Assembly: GCA_017470935.1 (NCBI GenBank)
Contig: JAFUXG010000046.1
Location: forward strand, 112,297 to 176,296
Source of the DNA: Lachnospiraceae bacterium
GTDB taxonomy: Bacteria > Bacillota > Clostridia > Lachnospirales > Lachnospiraceae
DNA: 64,000 bases
Reading direction: 5' to 3'
This document shows positions 1 through 8,805 of this stretch, piece by piece. Within the stretch, counting starts at the first letter, position 1; each line of letters opens with the position of its first letter. Both the position numbers and the translations under genes were made by a program. A model generated the notes under the pieces. That model was given only the letters and a program-made list of their open reading frames with translations, was not told where the DNA came from and ran no database searches.

Positions 1-19
1 CCATATCATTTATGCTTGC

Positions 20-418
20 TTAAATGCTTTCATCTAATTTCCGAACAGATTGAAGCTTTTCTGTATTATCGCATATATCCTCTATCCATTTTATGATATT
101 CTTGTATTCTTCTCTCCATACATATCCGTAAGAATATTGTAATGCTCTGGTTTCTGACATAGATTTGTCTATGTTGTTAATCTGTGGAAGATAATACTCA
201 TCAATGGGATTATCGTATTGAACTGTCTTGCTAGTTGTTTTAAGTTCATTATCTCTATTTGCAGAAGCTTCATCTTCAGTTTGCTTGGTAGCATCGATAG
301 AATAATTCTCTTTCGGTATATTATTCTCTGTTTTATTCTTTGAAATAAAATACATTAGAGATACACCAGCACCAATGCCAATAAAAAATGCTATTAAAAT
401 AAAAATATTTTTTTTCAT
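20..418 (-). CDS. Membrane-anchored protein of unknown function
   Basis: About 132 residues from the ATG at 418. A positively charged start (MKKN) is followed by one hydrophobic segment of about 20 residues, then a polar Lys/Asn/Glu-rich stretch, then a C-terminal part with aromatic residues (YSYGYVWREEY). This predicts an N-terminal anchor with the bulk of the protein outside. No family was recognised. An in-frame TTG at 439 is an alternative start. Neither start has a good Shine-Dalgarno; the nearest GGAGG (about 471-476) lies inside the preceding micro-ORF and is too far away. The gene sits downstream of the MATE exporter and a 29-codon micro-ORF and may be co-transcribed with them. Confidence 0.6.
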   Translation of the reverse strand: MKKNIFILIAFFIGIGAGVSLMYFISKNKTENNIPKENYSIDATKQTEDEASANRDNELKTTSKTVQYDNPIDEYYLPQINNIDKSMSETRALQYSYGYVWREEYKNIIKWIEDICDNTEKLQSVRKLDESI

Positions 419-462
419 GCTTATACTCGTATAATCCAATTATACATTTAGAGTAATTGGAT

Positions 463-552
463 TTACTTTTCCTCCTTTTCAAATTTTTCAAGATTGCCTT
501 CGGCTCCCGTAAGGCGTTCGTAAAATAACTCCAATCGCATGGTCTTGCTCAA
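463..552 (-). CDS. Micro-ORF with KTMRLE motif
   Basis: A 29-codon frame beginning at a TTG just after the MATE stop and ending TAA. It reads SKTMRLELFYERL and then a Glu/Lys-rich tail. There is no clear ribosome site, so translation is uncertain. It is listed because an unrelated short ORF at 10055-10153 contains the same KTMRLE core followed by an aromatic residue and Phe. That argues for a shared, perhaps decayed, coding origin. It is either a micro-protein or the remnant of a larger gene tail. Confidence 0.3.
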   Translation of the reverse strand: MSKTMRLELFYERLTGAEGNLEKFEKEEK

Positions 553-572
553 TTAACATTGTCGTCTTCAGC

Positions 573-1961
573 TCATTTAACTATGTTGTTCATCCAGACG
601 CCTTTCTTGACAAGTATATATCCGATAATACATTTGATAATATCAAATGCATGGACAACCGCAAAAACAAGTGCCGCATCAAGGGCTGTAAACTTACTGA
701 ATATATAAGCAACAGGTACGCTTACCACCATCATAAAGACACTGTCGAACAGGAAGGTTATCCATGTATTGCCCCCTGCCCTTATTGTGAAATAAGAGGT
801 GTGCAGGAACGCATCCTTAGGCAGGACAATAGCTTCAACCATTATAAAATGTGTTGCTATAAGCTTTGCCTGGGCATTGGTATTATAAAGCATCGGGAAA
901 AGAGGTGAGGTTGCAAACATAATTACGCCTATTGCTATTGAACTAAGCACCGAGAAAGCAATGATCTTGTTATCCGTATCCCTTGCCTTATCCATGTCTC
1001 CTGAGCCTAAGTACTGGCCCACGATTATCGCCACAGCATCACCCTGAGCGATGAATACAATATTGAATATGTTATTGATGGTGCTGGCAATGTTCTGACC
1101 TGCCACAACATTCAATCCTCTTATGGAATATGCCTGGGTAAGCATGGCAATTCCCACGGACCACAGACCTTCATTGATAAGTAACGGCATTCCGGTAACG
1201 AAAAATCTTCCAGCTAATTTAAGCGGCACCTTAAGAGTTCTGAATATACCTTTGAAATATGTATGGGAATCCCTGTGTTTATAAGCCCATACAATAACGA
1301 TGGTCATTTCTACATATCTTGAAAGTACGGTTGCCACAGCAGCTCCCACGACCCCAAGCCTTGGAAATCCGAATTTCCCGTATATCAGAAGGTAATTAAA
1401 CAACAAATTCACAAACACCGCCACTACTCCTGATATCATAGGGATAAATGTTTCCCCGCACTCGCGAAGTGTACTTGTGTATAACTGGCCTATCCACACG
1501 GCAGGCAGCATTATAAGTATCACAAGAAGATAATTCTTACCGTAAAGCAGTGTGGCTGCAAGATCTCCGCCGTCACTTGAACCGTTAAGGTATAACTGTA
1601 TCAGATTTTCACCAAAGTTAAGGAATATGGTAATTGTAATTATTGAAATAACAAGACCAAGCCAAAACTTATATCTAAATGTGTGTCTTATACCCTCGTC
1701 ATCTTTATTGCCAAAATACTGAGCCGTGAATATACCGGCACCTGACAATCCTCCAAATATACACAGATAATAGATGAATATAAGCTGGTTGACTATTGCC
1801 ACACCTGACATCTGTTCAGTTCCAAGTCTTCCTACCATTATGTTGTCAAGAAGACTAACAAAGTTGGTTATTCCATTCTGTATCATGATCGGCAACGCTA
1901 CTGAGAAAAGCATCTTGTAAAATGCCTTGTCGCCGATGAATTTCTCTTTTATTTTTTTCAT
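573..1961 (-). CDS. MATE family efflux transporter
   Basis: 462 residues, the usual MATE length, with about 12 hydrophobic segments in two halves. The N-terminal helix carries the typical PIMIQNGITNFVSLLDNIMVGRLG block, including the Asp of the D-N-x-M-V-G-R/x-L-G motif. The mid-protein segment GAAVATVLSRYVEM is the other family hallmark. The family exports cationic drugs and metabolites in exchange for Na+ or H+ across the cytoplasmic membrane; the substrate here is unknown. The start has an AAGGAT ribosome site. It is followed by a micro-ORF and an anchored protein, and preceded closely (about 16 nt) by a small membrane protein, so the group may be one transcript. Confidence 0.93.
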   Translation of the reverse strand: MKKIKEKFIGDKAFYKMLFSVALPIMIQNGITNFVSLLDNIMVGRLGTEQMSGVAIVNQLIFIYYLCIFGGLSGAGIFTAQYFGNKDDEGIRHTFRYKFWLGLVISIITITIFLNFGENLIQLYLNGSSDGGDLAATLLYGKNYLLVILIMLPAVWIGQLYTSTLRECGETFIPMISGVVAVFVNLLFNYLLIYGKFGFPRLGVVGAAVATVLSRYVEMTIVIVWAYKHRDSHTYFKGIFRTLKVPLKLAGRFFVTGMPLLINEGLWSVGIAMLTQAYSIRGLNVVAGQNIASTINNIFNIVFIAQGDAVAIIVGQYLGSGDMDKARDTDNKIIAFSVLSSIAIGVIMFATSPLFPMLYNTNAQAKLIATHFIMVEAIVLPKDAFLHTSYFTIRAGGNTWITFLFDSVFMMVVSVPVAYIFSKFTALDAALVFAVVHAFDIIKCIIGYILVKKGVWMNNIVK

Positions 1962-1977
1962 AACTACTATATCCTTT

Positions 1978-2580
1978 TTAATTTTTACTTATATTTTGAA
2001 ACAAATCATCAATTCTATAAATAATAACAAACATAAATGCTGAAATAAGAAGAGAGAATCCTCCCCATTCCATAGTATTATTCCCATCTATACATTCATT
2101 ACAATTTTTAATTAGAGTATTACCGTATAATATTGAATAAGAAATATACATATCATCATCTTCTACAAAATAAACCCCTACTATATCATGCAGATTATGA
2201 TAAGCCTCTGAGTATGCATGAATTTTTAATTGATTATTGTTATATGTTATACTGATATCATAATAATGTCCCAAAACCTTAGTTTTAAAAAAACTAAAAT
2301 TGTTTGGTTTTGATGCATCAGAAGATATTTCAACAACTTCCCCCTCTGCATATATTCCGTTATTAATACAATATAACGAATACTTATGATTAATATTTAG
2401 TCCTATTATTATCAATGATATTGCAAGGAATAAAAACAAAAAATTCAATAATGATAATTTCTTCTCATATAGATTCATATCTGAGAAGCTTTTTAGTCCA
2501 ATACCTGATTTTTTCAAAACAATGATACCATATATATATAATATAAATGATACAAAACAACATACAAAAAGAACTCTCAT
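1978..2580 (-). CDS. Small three-helix membrane protein (DUF3592-like)
   Basis: 200 residues. Hydrophobic segments lie near residues 3-22, 43-63 and 172-190. Between the second and third is a beta-rich soluble part (AEGEVVEISSDASKPNNF ... YDISITYNNNQLKIHAYSEAY ... VGVYFVEDD). That layout, two helices, a small beta domain and a last helix, resembles DUF3592 proteins, whose role is unknown. It lies about 16 nt upstream of the MATE gene in the same direction. The family call is from layout and the GEVVEI-type strand only. Confidence 0.65.
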   Translation of the reverse strand: MRVLFVCCFVSFILYIYGIIVLKKSGIGLKSFSDMNLYEKKLSLLNFLFLFLAISLIIIGLNINHKYSLYCINNGIYAEGEVVEISSDASKPNNFSFFKTKVLGHYYDISITYNNNQLKIHAYSEAYHNLHDIVGVYFVEDDDMYISYSILYGNTLIKNCNECIDGNNTMEWGGFSLLISAFMFVIIYRIDDLFQNISKN

Positions 2581-2701
2581 GATTACTCAGCCCCTGCTAT
2601 CTTTATATCCGTAGAATATTTATTAATTTTCTTATTTTGAATAATCATATAATAACAATTTTAATCATTATACAAAGATTAACATTTTTATTCAATATAA
2701 A

Positions 2702-2731
2702 ATCGAGTAGGAGAAATTGCTCCTACTCGAT
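2702..2731 (-). terminator. Strong hairpin, probable terminator
   Basis: A perfect 12-bp inverted repeat (ATCGAGTAGGAG / CTCCTACTCGAT) with a 6-nt loop. On the minus strand it is followed by TTTATATT. It lies just after the 36-codon ORF that ends at 2755, as expected for the end of the DUF2225 transcript. On the plus strand the tail is TTAAATAT, so it could act weakly in both directions. Confidence 0.75.
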
Positions 2732-2754
2732 TAAATATGAATAACATATCTGTT

Positions 2755-2865
2755 CTAAAAACTTATATCAATCGGTTTATACAAACTGCTTAATCTGATA
2801 GCCTCAAACATGCTGTAAAACTTATCTGTATCCCTTCCGATTAGGCTATCCAGATTGCGTTCCAT
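2755..2865 (-). CDS. Small 36-residue protein, translationally coupled
   Basis: ATG at 2865, only 8 nt after the stop of the 242-residue protein. GAGAGG lies just before it, so re-initiation or coupling is likely. The product begins MERNLDSLIGRDTDKFYSMF and ends PIDISF; it is amphipathic and without a membrane segment. The terminator at 2702-2731 follows 24 nt after its stop, which places the ORF inside the transcript. No family was recognised. Confidence 0.55.
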   Translation of the reverse strand: MERNLDSLIGRDTDKFYSMFEAIRLSSLYKPIDISF

Positions 2866-2873
2866 TTCCTCTC

Positions 2874-3602
2874 TTATATATAATTAATCGCAAAAGCTCT
2901 TGCCAAATCAATCATCTTTTGCCTGAAATCATCAGGTACAGGATCGTTTTTATATTTTTCTAAGGCTGAAAGCCTTTCATCAGTTTCATCTATTTTACCT
3001 GATTTTATTTTTGCTATTTTTTCCTGAGCAGCTGCTATAATCTCCATACCATGAATTGAATTTTTCTTCTGCTCTATATAATTATCTACATATTTTTGAT
3101 ATGCCTTATCAAGCTCATTAAGTTCTTCCTCCATGGTAAGCTTTCGGTATCCCTTTTCAGATGAAGAATCTTCTATATATATATCCCTTGTACCTGCCTC
3201 ATGACCTTTTACTATCTCATCATAAAGTCCTTCGTAGGTATTAAGCATATTGTCTGCAGTTTCTTTAACAGAATAGTATCGGGGAATATATTCACCATTT
3301 TCATCCGGTTCACCATACCTTGAGGGCATTCTGCTTCCAAACAGATAATTATAATCAGTCATTATTATGCCTGATTTTCCGTCATTATGCTGTAATCCGG
3401 CGGCAGAAGTCTTAAGAATACCTTCCTTATAACTTTTAAGTCCGGCATCTGATATATTCACAGTATACGCCTTATCATTTTGCTTAGAATGAGGTGCAGA
3501 TTGACTATTAGCTGTAACAATACGATTCTTTGTCTGCTCAGTTATCTTATTATTTGCAGCATTATAAGCTGCATTGTAACGTGTATAAATCGTTGTACTC
3601 AT
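2874..3602 (-). CDS. Hypothetical protein with VNISDAG motif
   Basis: 242 residues from the ATG at 3602, chosen because AAAGGAGG lies 7 nt upstream; longer in-frame starts lack a site and overlap the upstream gene. The N-terminus is polar and repetitive (YTRYNAAYNAANNK). A short YTVNISDAGLKSY block is followed by GLQHNDGKSGIIMTDYN and a Lys/Glu-rich helical C-terminal half. There is no signal peptide or membrane helix. The 'x-V-x-(I/V)-S-D-x-G' block also occurs in the protein at 6542-7300 (TVQVSDDGADKL). I have seen this style in unannotated Lachnospiraceae proteins but cannot assign a role. Confidence 0.75.
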   Translation of the reverse strand: MSTTIYTRYNAAYNAANNKITEQTKNRIVTANSQSAPHSKQNDKAYTVNISDAGLKSYKEGILKTSAAGLQHNDGKSGIIMTDYNYLFGSRMPSRYGEPDENGEYIPRYYSVKETADNMLNTYEGLYDEIVKGHEAGTRDIYIEDSSSEKGYRKLTMEEELNELDKAYQKYVDNYIEQKKNSIHGMEIIAAAQEKIAKIKSGKIDETDERLSALEKYKNDPVPDDFRQKMIDLARAFAINYI

Positions 3603-3624
3603 TGTCATGCCCTCCTTTATATTG

Positions 3625-4464
3625 TTAATCCTCTCCTTTGACATATACCTTTGCTTTGTCCCGAAGACCTAACAGCTTATCCTTGACCTTCTGTGGGGCG
3701 GTTTTATTCCCAAGAACAATATATATATACCGTATTGTTTCCTTATAATCCTTCATCTTATATGATAATACTGATAATAAATAACAAATAGTTGTTTCAT
3801 CCATTCCACATATAGGAAGCTTTTCTTCGGAATAAGCCTTTGCAAAGTCTTTATATGCCAGCTGCATGCAATCATATTCGTCAGCTTCTAATTCCTTACG
3901 ACGCCTTAATGTAATCTTATCACTTTCTGATTCAAGATATCCTCTAATCACCCATGAAAGCTTAAGACATGTAAATGCCCTGCGGCTTATCATATCAGAA
4001 CCTACAGCATCACAAAGAATAGCCATTTTATACCGCATTATAGCTTCATCATAGCTATAATTAAAGCCCTCCTCAACAATTCCAGTAAAATGTGGTGAAA
4101 CATGTTCACGGATCTTGTCCTTAAATATGCTTGTGGCGGATTCAAAATTCTTGACAAGAGATGCATATCCACATATAGGACACATCAACACATCATATTT
4201 CAATGGATCGATTTCATTGAAGCGCGGTCTTAGATCATCATCCTGTCCTGCAGGAGTTATCTTACCCGCTCTTACGGCATATGTATCAAAATCAATACCG
4301 CAGCACGGACATTCAATTGTTTTTACCAAAAGATATTGTGTATCATTAGGACTTCTCCTTCTTTTCGAGGAGCCATAAAGCATTTCGTTTTCCTGCTCGG
4401 TAAAAACTATTGTATCAATATCATTATCAAATCCTAATGAGCTAAGCTCTGATAGTAATTTCAT
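3625..4464 (-). CDS. DUF2225 family zinc-ribbon protein
   Basis: 279 residues. Two CxxC pairs, CPCCGIDF near residue 53 and CPICGYASL near residue 96, should bind zinc, as is typical of DUF2225. The long C-terminal part is helical and TPR-like (YDEAIMRYKMAILCDAVG ... AKAYSEEKLPICGMDETTICYLLSVLSYKMKDYKETIRYI). The family is common in Clostridia and its function is unknown. The start has a clean AGGAGG 6 nt upstream. It precedes the 242-residue protein by 22 nt, indicating an operon with it and the 36-residue ORF. Confidence 0.88.
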   Translation of the reverse strand: MKLLSELSSLGFDNDIDTIVFTEQENEMLYGSSKRRRSPNDTQYLLVKTIECPCCGIDFDTYAVRAGKITPAGQDDDLRPRFNEIDPLKYDVLMCPICGYASLVKNFESATSIFKDKIREHVSPHFTGIVEEGFNYSYDEAIMRYKMAILCDAVGSDMISRRAFTCLKLSWVIRGYLESESDKITLRRRKELEADEYDCMQLAYKDFAKAYSEEKLPICGMDETTICYLLSVLSYKMKDYKETIRYIYIVLGNKTAPQKVKDKLLGLRDKAKVYVKGED

Positions 4465-4548
4465 ATATACCTCCTATATAATATCCGACTATAGACAATT
4501 AAGAAGCTCCTTTTCATTTGCTATACCTTGGGCAAATAATAGAAAAGG

Positions 4549-5259
4549 CTACGTTATTTTCCCAACGTATGCTATATAATCCTGCTTAACCTGCTGAAAT
4601 CTCGCTTTTGGAATTGAAAGCTGTGTTCCATCCTGTAATGTAAGTACATAATTATTAATACTGCGAATATACTGCATATTAACTAAATAGCTCTGATGTA
4701 TACGCAAGAAACCATAACGCTTAAGCATAGTCTCTAACGTATCCAGCTTTTCATATATATGGTAGTATCTGTCTGTTAAATGAATTATGCACTTGTGTCT
4801 GTTATTTTCTAACATCATGATTTCGGAAATATTGAAACGAATCTCTCCTTCAACGCACGAAAGAAGAATAGTTTTTGAACATTGGCGTATCTCTTCGCAG
4901 ATATCATCCATACACTCTGTAAATGCACTATCCAGATTTTCCTTAAAAAGAAATCTGTTAGCTCTGACCTTATATCCATCCAAAGCATGATCCATTAATG
5001 CGGATATCAATATAATGGGAACATCCTTGAATATATCTCTGATTTTTTTTGCAAGCATCAATCCGTTCATATCTTCAAGATTGAAATCTACAAAAATCAT
5101 ATCATAGATTGCTCCGGATTCCATTTTTTCAATAAAATCTGATCCGTTCATATATTCCGTAATTATGAAACCGATATGATTAGAGACATCATATTCCTCT
5201 ATCATATTTCTTAATTTGTTGCGGTCATCCTCTAGGGTATCACAGATTGCAATTCTCAT
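4549..5259 (-). CDS. LytTR-family response regulator
   Basis: 236 residues from the ATG at 5259 (GGAGGGG just upstream; the longer frame to 5280 is less likely). Residues 1-120 are a receiver domain with the acidic pair after AICDTLEDD and the phosphoacceptor Asp in IYDMIFVDFNLEDMNG. Residues about 135-235 are a LytTR DNA-binding domain (SEIMMLENNRHKCIIHLTDR ... FLRIHQSYLVNMQYI). Such regulators control peptide signalling, bacteriocin or surface genes. No histidine kinase lies beside it, so it is an orphan here and its partner must be elsewhere. Confidence 0.93.
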   Translation of the reverse strand: MRIAICDTLEDDRNKLRNMIEEYDVSNHIGFIITEYMNGSDFIEKMESGAIYDMIFVDFNLEDMNGLMLAKKIRDIFKDVPIILISALMDHALDGYKVRANRFLFKENLDSAFTECMDDICEEIRQCSKTILLSCVEGEIRFNISEIMMLENNRHKCIIHLTDRYYHIYEKLDTLETMLKRYGFLRIHQSYLVNMQYIRSINNYVLTLQDGTQLSIPKARFQQVKQDYIAYVGKIT

Positions 5260-5631
5260 AAGATCCCCTCCTTTTGACATTTAATCGAAATCCATTTCTT
5301 ATAATGCAAAAACCGTCTGCTATGAATAATTATCTTAGGATTATCTTACAAATAAATCCATAAGAAAATCATATTTCGCTATAGATTCATACAGGAAAAT
5401 CAAAAGAAGGTACAACAAATAGAAATATCAAAATATAAAAGAATAATTAAAGATATTCTTTGAGTAGATTAGAAATATAAAATTAGCATAAACCTTCCTT
5501 GGTTCCATAATATAAATCCATTTATATTTTTATAATAACATGTGATTAAAAAATGTCAATCAGATAAACAAAAACCGACTGTAAAATAGCATAAAAAGAC
5601 TTTTATTGTAGTCAATTACACATGCAAATGG
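5260..5631. other. AT-rich gap without a gene
   Basis: About 370 nt between the LytTR regulator and the C39-like gene. No ORF with a ribosome site was found on either strand. Two similar short boxes, AAAAACCGTCTGCTA near 5309 and AAAAACCGACTGTAA near 5572, could be regulator sites, but they match only loosely. The gap should hold the promoter of the LytTR gene and the end of the preceding transcript. Confidence 0.5.
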
Positions 5632-6372
5632 CTATATTTTCTTTATTCCAATAATAAGAATCATCCTGCTGCGTCCATCCTTATATCCATCCACTGCAGC
5701 TTTAAGCGTAGGATAACATTTTGCACCCTCATAATCATTATGAGTACGATAGTACTTTCCTTCTTTTGTAACACACATAGTATGTATCATATCACGTATC
5801 GTATGTGCATTGTTATAAGACATAAAGATATATGAATTACATTTATTAATAAAATCATTATATTGATTATAGTCCTTTGAATTTACGTACTCTTTAGTGA
5901 AATCTGTAATTTCAATGCTATCATTATATGATGAACAAATACGCATCCAATTCTTATATGTGTAGCATATGATGTTATATCCAATTGATTTCATATATTT
6001 TATCAAAGCAAATGGTGAAGTTCCAAATGCCCCTAAGCATGTAATACCTTTATGTTCAAACCTTTCCAATAATGTTGGAAAATCGGGTTTATTACCCATG
6101 GCAACAAGAGCGTTATATAAAGCTACAACTTCACAGCTGTTGTAGTCTGCACCATATCTGCTGCCATAAGAAAATTCTGATAATGCCGGCTGGTGTTCTA
6201 TGTATATATCCTTTGAAAATCTGGTTTTATATGACTCCCATGCTATATTGTTACGTTTTAAATGCTCCTCTCTTATTCTTCTTGAAACAGGAATTAAAGA
6301 AAACACTCTGTAAAATAATAAAACAAGAGCGTTCTTTATATAATATGTAATTGTAAATGCATGTTTATCCAT
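5632..6372 (-). CDS. Probable papain-like (C39-like) cysteine peptidase
   Basis: 246 residues with a hydrophobic stretch near residues 10-28 (IKNALVLLFYRVFSLIPV). The segment YGADYNSCEVVALYNAL resembles the catalytic-Cys helix of the peptidase C39/papain fold. It is followed by a GTSPFALIKYMKSIGYN helix and, near the C-terminus, MIHTMCVTKEGKYYRTHNDYEG, which could supply the His and Asn/Asp. The active-site assignment is an inference from this C...H...N order. It could be an unusual transpeptidase or an inactive relative. There is no adjacent ABC exporter or precursor peptide, so a bacteriocin-processing role is not supported. Confidence 0.6.
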   Translation of the reverse strand: MDKHAFTITYYIKNALVLLFYRVFSLIPVSRRIREEHLKRNNIAWESYKTRFSKDIYIEHQPALSEFSYGSRYGADYNSCEVVALYNALVAMGNKPDFPTLLERFEHKGITCLGAFGTSPFALIKYMKSIGYNIICYTYKNWMRICSSYNDSIEITDFTKEYVNSKDYNQYNDFINKCNSYIFMSYNNAHTIRDMIHTMCVTKEGKYYRTHNDYEGAKCYPTLKAAVDGYKDGRSRMILIIGIKKI

Positions 6373-6473
6373 ATAAAATCATCTGCCTTTATCTGTATTT
6401 AGTTATGCATGTAACTATTAATATCTATTATTAATAATTAATAACTATAAACAGTTATAAAATACTATAGAAA

Positions 6474-6506
6474 ACTCCGGCAGTTTAATTAGAAAGCTGC
6501 CGGAGT
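6474..6506 (-). terminator. Rho-independent terminator
   Basis: 10-bp inverted repeat ACTCCGGCAG / CTGCCGGAGT with a 13-nt loop, followed on the minus strand by TTTTCTATAG. It lies 36 nt after the stop of the gene at 6542-7300, which it should terminate. Confidence 0.85.
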
Positions 6507-6541
6507 GTAATCACAAAAAATTATTATAAATTTATTATCTG

Positions 6542-7300
6542 CTAGAATTTCGTAAAATCCTGTAAGGTGGACATGATCTCAACTCTTTGCGCTGCGTCAG
6601 GAGCAGTTACTGAATCCTCAGCAAAGGCTTGTTTTATCTGGGCAGCATCCTGTGAAACTCTTTCCATTCCATTAACTGTTGCCATAACCTGCTTAGAAGC
6701 ATTTTCGTTATTATCCTGCAGCTCTTCTCTTTCTGTTTCTCTAGCGTTCATTTCCTGATCATAATTATACTTTGAGATTTCACCCTTTAAGTACATCTGC
6801 TCTAACTGGGTATCAGTATAGCCATTAAAAGAAGTAATATTTGTTACCTTATCATCTGAATCAACAGTATTCAATGTTGAATTCACATCATCAGAATCTT
6901 CAACGATAATATTTTTTTCATTATCTAAAATATCAATCTTTTTATCTTCCTGAGCTGCCTTTGTCATTTCAACATAATATGAATCCGGCTTAAGCTCATT
7001 AATCGGAGTCTCCTCATCATAAATATCTGCCTGATTAACCACATCCTCAAGCTTATCTGCACCGTCATCACTAACCTGAACAGTATCACCATCCTCTGAA
7101 ACAGAAACCACATTCTCCAGTAATTCCTCGCGGATTCTTTCCCTGCGTTCTTCAGAAGACTTACTATCCTCTATCCTATCCTCTTTCTGTATCTCCGGTG
7201 TATCAACAGCCTTGATATTTGAAGAGTTATTGACTTTAGCCGGCGTTACCGGATTATTAACAGGATTGATCTGTGTCTTTGTAACACTAATATCTGCCAT
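6542..7300 (-). CDS. Acidic coiled-coil hypothetical protein
   Basis: 252 residues from the ATG at 7300 (GGAGG 10 nt upstream). It is highly acidic, without signal peptide or membrane helix. The first 40 residues are Asn/Pro/Val-rich (NPVNNPVTPA). A charged helix follows (SSEERRERIREELLENVV), then TVQVSDDGADKL, and a long predicted coiled coil with Glu/Gln/Asn. It shares the V-S-D-x-G block with the protein at 2874-3602. It stands alone between its own promoter and a strong terminator. No function can be assigned. Confidence 0.75.
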   Translation of the reverse strand: MADISVTKTQINPVNNPVTPAKVNNSSNIKAVDTPEIQKEDRIEDSKSSEERRERIREELLENVVSVSEDGDTVQVSDDGADKLEDVVNQADIYDEETPINELKPDSYYVEMTKAAQEDKKIDILDNEKNIIVEDSDDVNSTLNTVDSDDKVTNITSFNGYTDTQLEQMYLKGEISKYNYDQEMNARETEREELQDNNENASKQVMATVNGMERVSQDAAQIKQAFAEDSVTAPDAAQRVEIMSTLQDFTKF

Positions 7301-7368
7301 ACTAATACACCTCCTACAATACAATATGTGTGACAGTTAACATAATTTACATAGTTATATTTTAGTTT

Positions 7369-7397
7369 AAATGTACGAAAATGTCTAGTGTTTTTTG
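7369..7397 (-). promoter_or_regulatory. Candidate sigma-A promoter
   Basis: On the minus strand TAGACA, a 17-nt spacer, then TAAAAT, about 70 nt upstream of the start at 7300. A second TTGACA lies about 20 nt further upstream. It would drive the acidic coiled-coil gene. The match is good but not perfect. Confidence 0.5.
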
Positions 7398-7542
7398 GAA
7401 AAATGTCAAAAAACATTTAAAAAATCTATAACTAGAAATCTAGCACAACAGGATTTTTTGAAAAGAACATCGCAATCCACCATACAATAAAGATAAATCC
7501 GAAAAGACTGCTTATCCCTCTTATATATATTTTCTTTGCATT

Positions 7543-8787
7543 TCAGAAATATGCCTTAATATAGATACCGTCATCCCTGTATTCTTCTTCAATAACCTCT
7601 CCGTTTTGCTTTATTTCCGATATCTTTGACATCTCGTTATAATCAAATATCCTTTCAATCAGTTGACGGTCTTCCCGAAGAACACTGTCGATTACTTCCG
7701 GAAGCTTGTCAAGTCCTATTCCATCCTTTGCAGAAATGGAAAGATACTTAACGGCACGGATATCGAACAGCCCCATACGCATATCTTCATCAATAATTTT
7801 ATCGATCTTATTGAAAATGGTAATGACCTTCTTGCCTGTAATCCCAAGCTGGTCAAGGGTGTTATAGGCAACCTTCATCTCTGCAGCTCTATTTTCAGAG
7901 GACGCATCAACAACATGAATAATGTAATCTGCGTACTTTGCTTCTTCCAATGTACTTCTGAAAGCGTCGATCAGATTATGGGGGAGCTTTCTGATAAATC
8001 CAACCGTATCAGTAAGTAAAATCTTCTGTTTCCCTGCAGGTTTCTTATATTCATATACTCTTGTTGTTGTATCAAGGGTTGCAAACAATTTATCCTCAGC
8101 TAAAATTCCTGCACCGGTAAGGGCATTAAGAAGTGTTGACTTTCCAACATTGGTATAACCCACAATGGCAAATACAGGATATCTTCCCTGTTCCCTGCTG
8201 TGTCTTGTGATTTCTCTGTGGGAGGTCATATCATTTATCTCCCGTTTAAGCTGTGCCACTCTTTTTCTAATAACACGCCGATCCTGCTCTAACTTCTTTT
8301 CACCGGGACCTCTTGTGCCGATACCGCCCCCAAGTCTTGACATGGATGTACCCTTTCCTGTAAGTCTTGATAATCTGTACTCTAACTGTGCCAGCTCCAC
8401 TTGCATTTTACCCTCGGAAGTAACAGCATGTGCAGCAAATATATCAAGGATAACCATTGTTCTGTCCATGACCTTGACATCCAGTTCTTTAGACAGTTTT
8501 GCCATCTGAGACGGCGAAAGCTCGTCATCAGTAATTATCCCTGTTGCGTTAGCAGCATAAATTAATGTCTTTAATTCATCAATTTTTCCGCTTCCGATAT
8601 ATGTTGCAGGGTTAAAATGTGGAAGCTTCTGAACAAGTCTTCCCACGACCACGGCACCAGCAGTATTCGCAAGCTCAGAAAGTTCATCTAATGAAGCGTC
8701 TGCATCATAGGAAGATAAACCGCCTGCTTCCGTATCAACCGCAACTAAGATTACATATTCGATTTCTTCTTTGTTTTCGTATAACAT
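7543..8787 (-). CDS. hflX: GTPase HflX
   Basis: 414 residues. The N-terminal HflX domain contains VVGRLVQKLPHFNPATYIGSGKIDEL. A glycine-rich linker follows (GGGIGTRGPGEKKLEQDRR). The GTPase domain has G1 GYTNVGKSTLLNAL, G3 DTVGFIRKLPHNL and G4 NKID. HflX binds the large ribosomal subunit and rescues or splits stalled ribosomes. The stop is TGA, and the same frame stays open for another 36 codons (see findings). The glycosyltransferase gene ends 18 nt upstream, so they may share a transcript. Confidence 0.96.
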   Translation of the reverse strand: MLYENKEEIEYVILVAVDTEAGGLSSYDADASLDELSELANTAGAVVVGRLVQKLPHFNPATYIGSGKIDELKTLIYAANATGIITDDELSPSQMAKLSKELDVKVMDRTMVILDIFAAHAVTSEGKMQVELAQLEYRLSRLTGKGTSMSRLGGGIGTRGPGEKKLEQDRRVIRKRVAQLKREINDMTSHREITRHSREQGRYPVFAIVGYTNVGKSTLLNALTGAGILAEDKLFATLDTTTRVYEYKKPAGKQKILLTDTVGFIRKLPHNLIDAFRSTLEEAKYADYIIHVVDASSENRAAEMKVAYNTLDQLGITGKKVITIFNKIDKIIDEDMRMGLFDIRAVKYLSISAKDGIGLDKLPEVIDSVLREDRQLIERIFDYNEMSKISEIKQNGEVIEEEYRDDGIYIKAYF

Positions 8788-8805
8788 TTATATATGTATT
8801 CTCCT

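Noticed and set aside
651-908. 85-codon plus-strand frame opposite the MATE gene
   Set aside because: Shadow of a clear transporter; no ribosome site and an implausible Cys/His/Arg-rich product.
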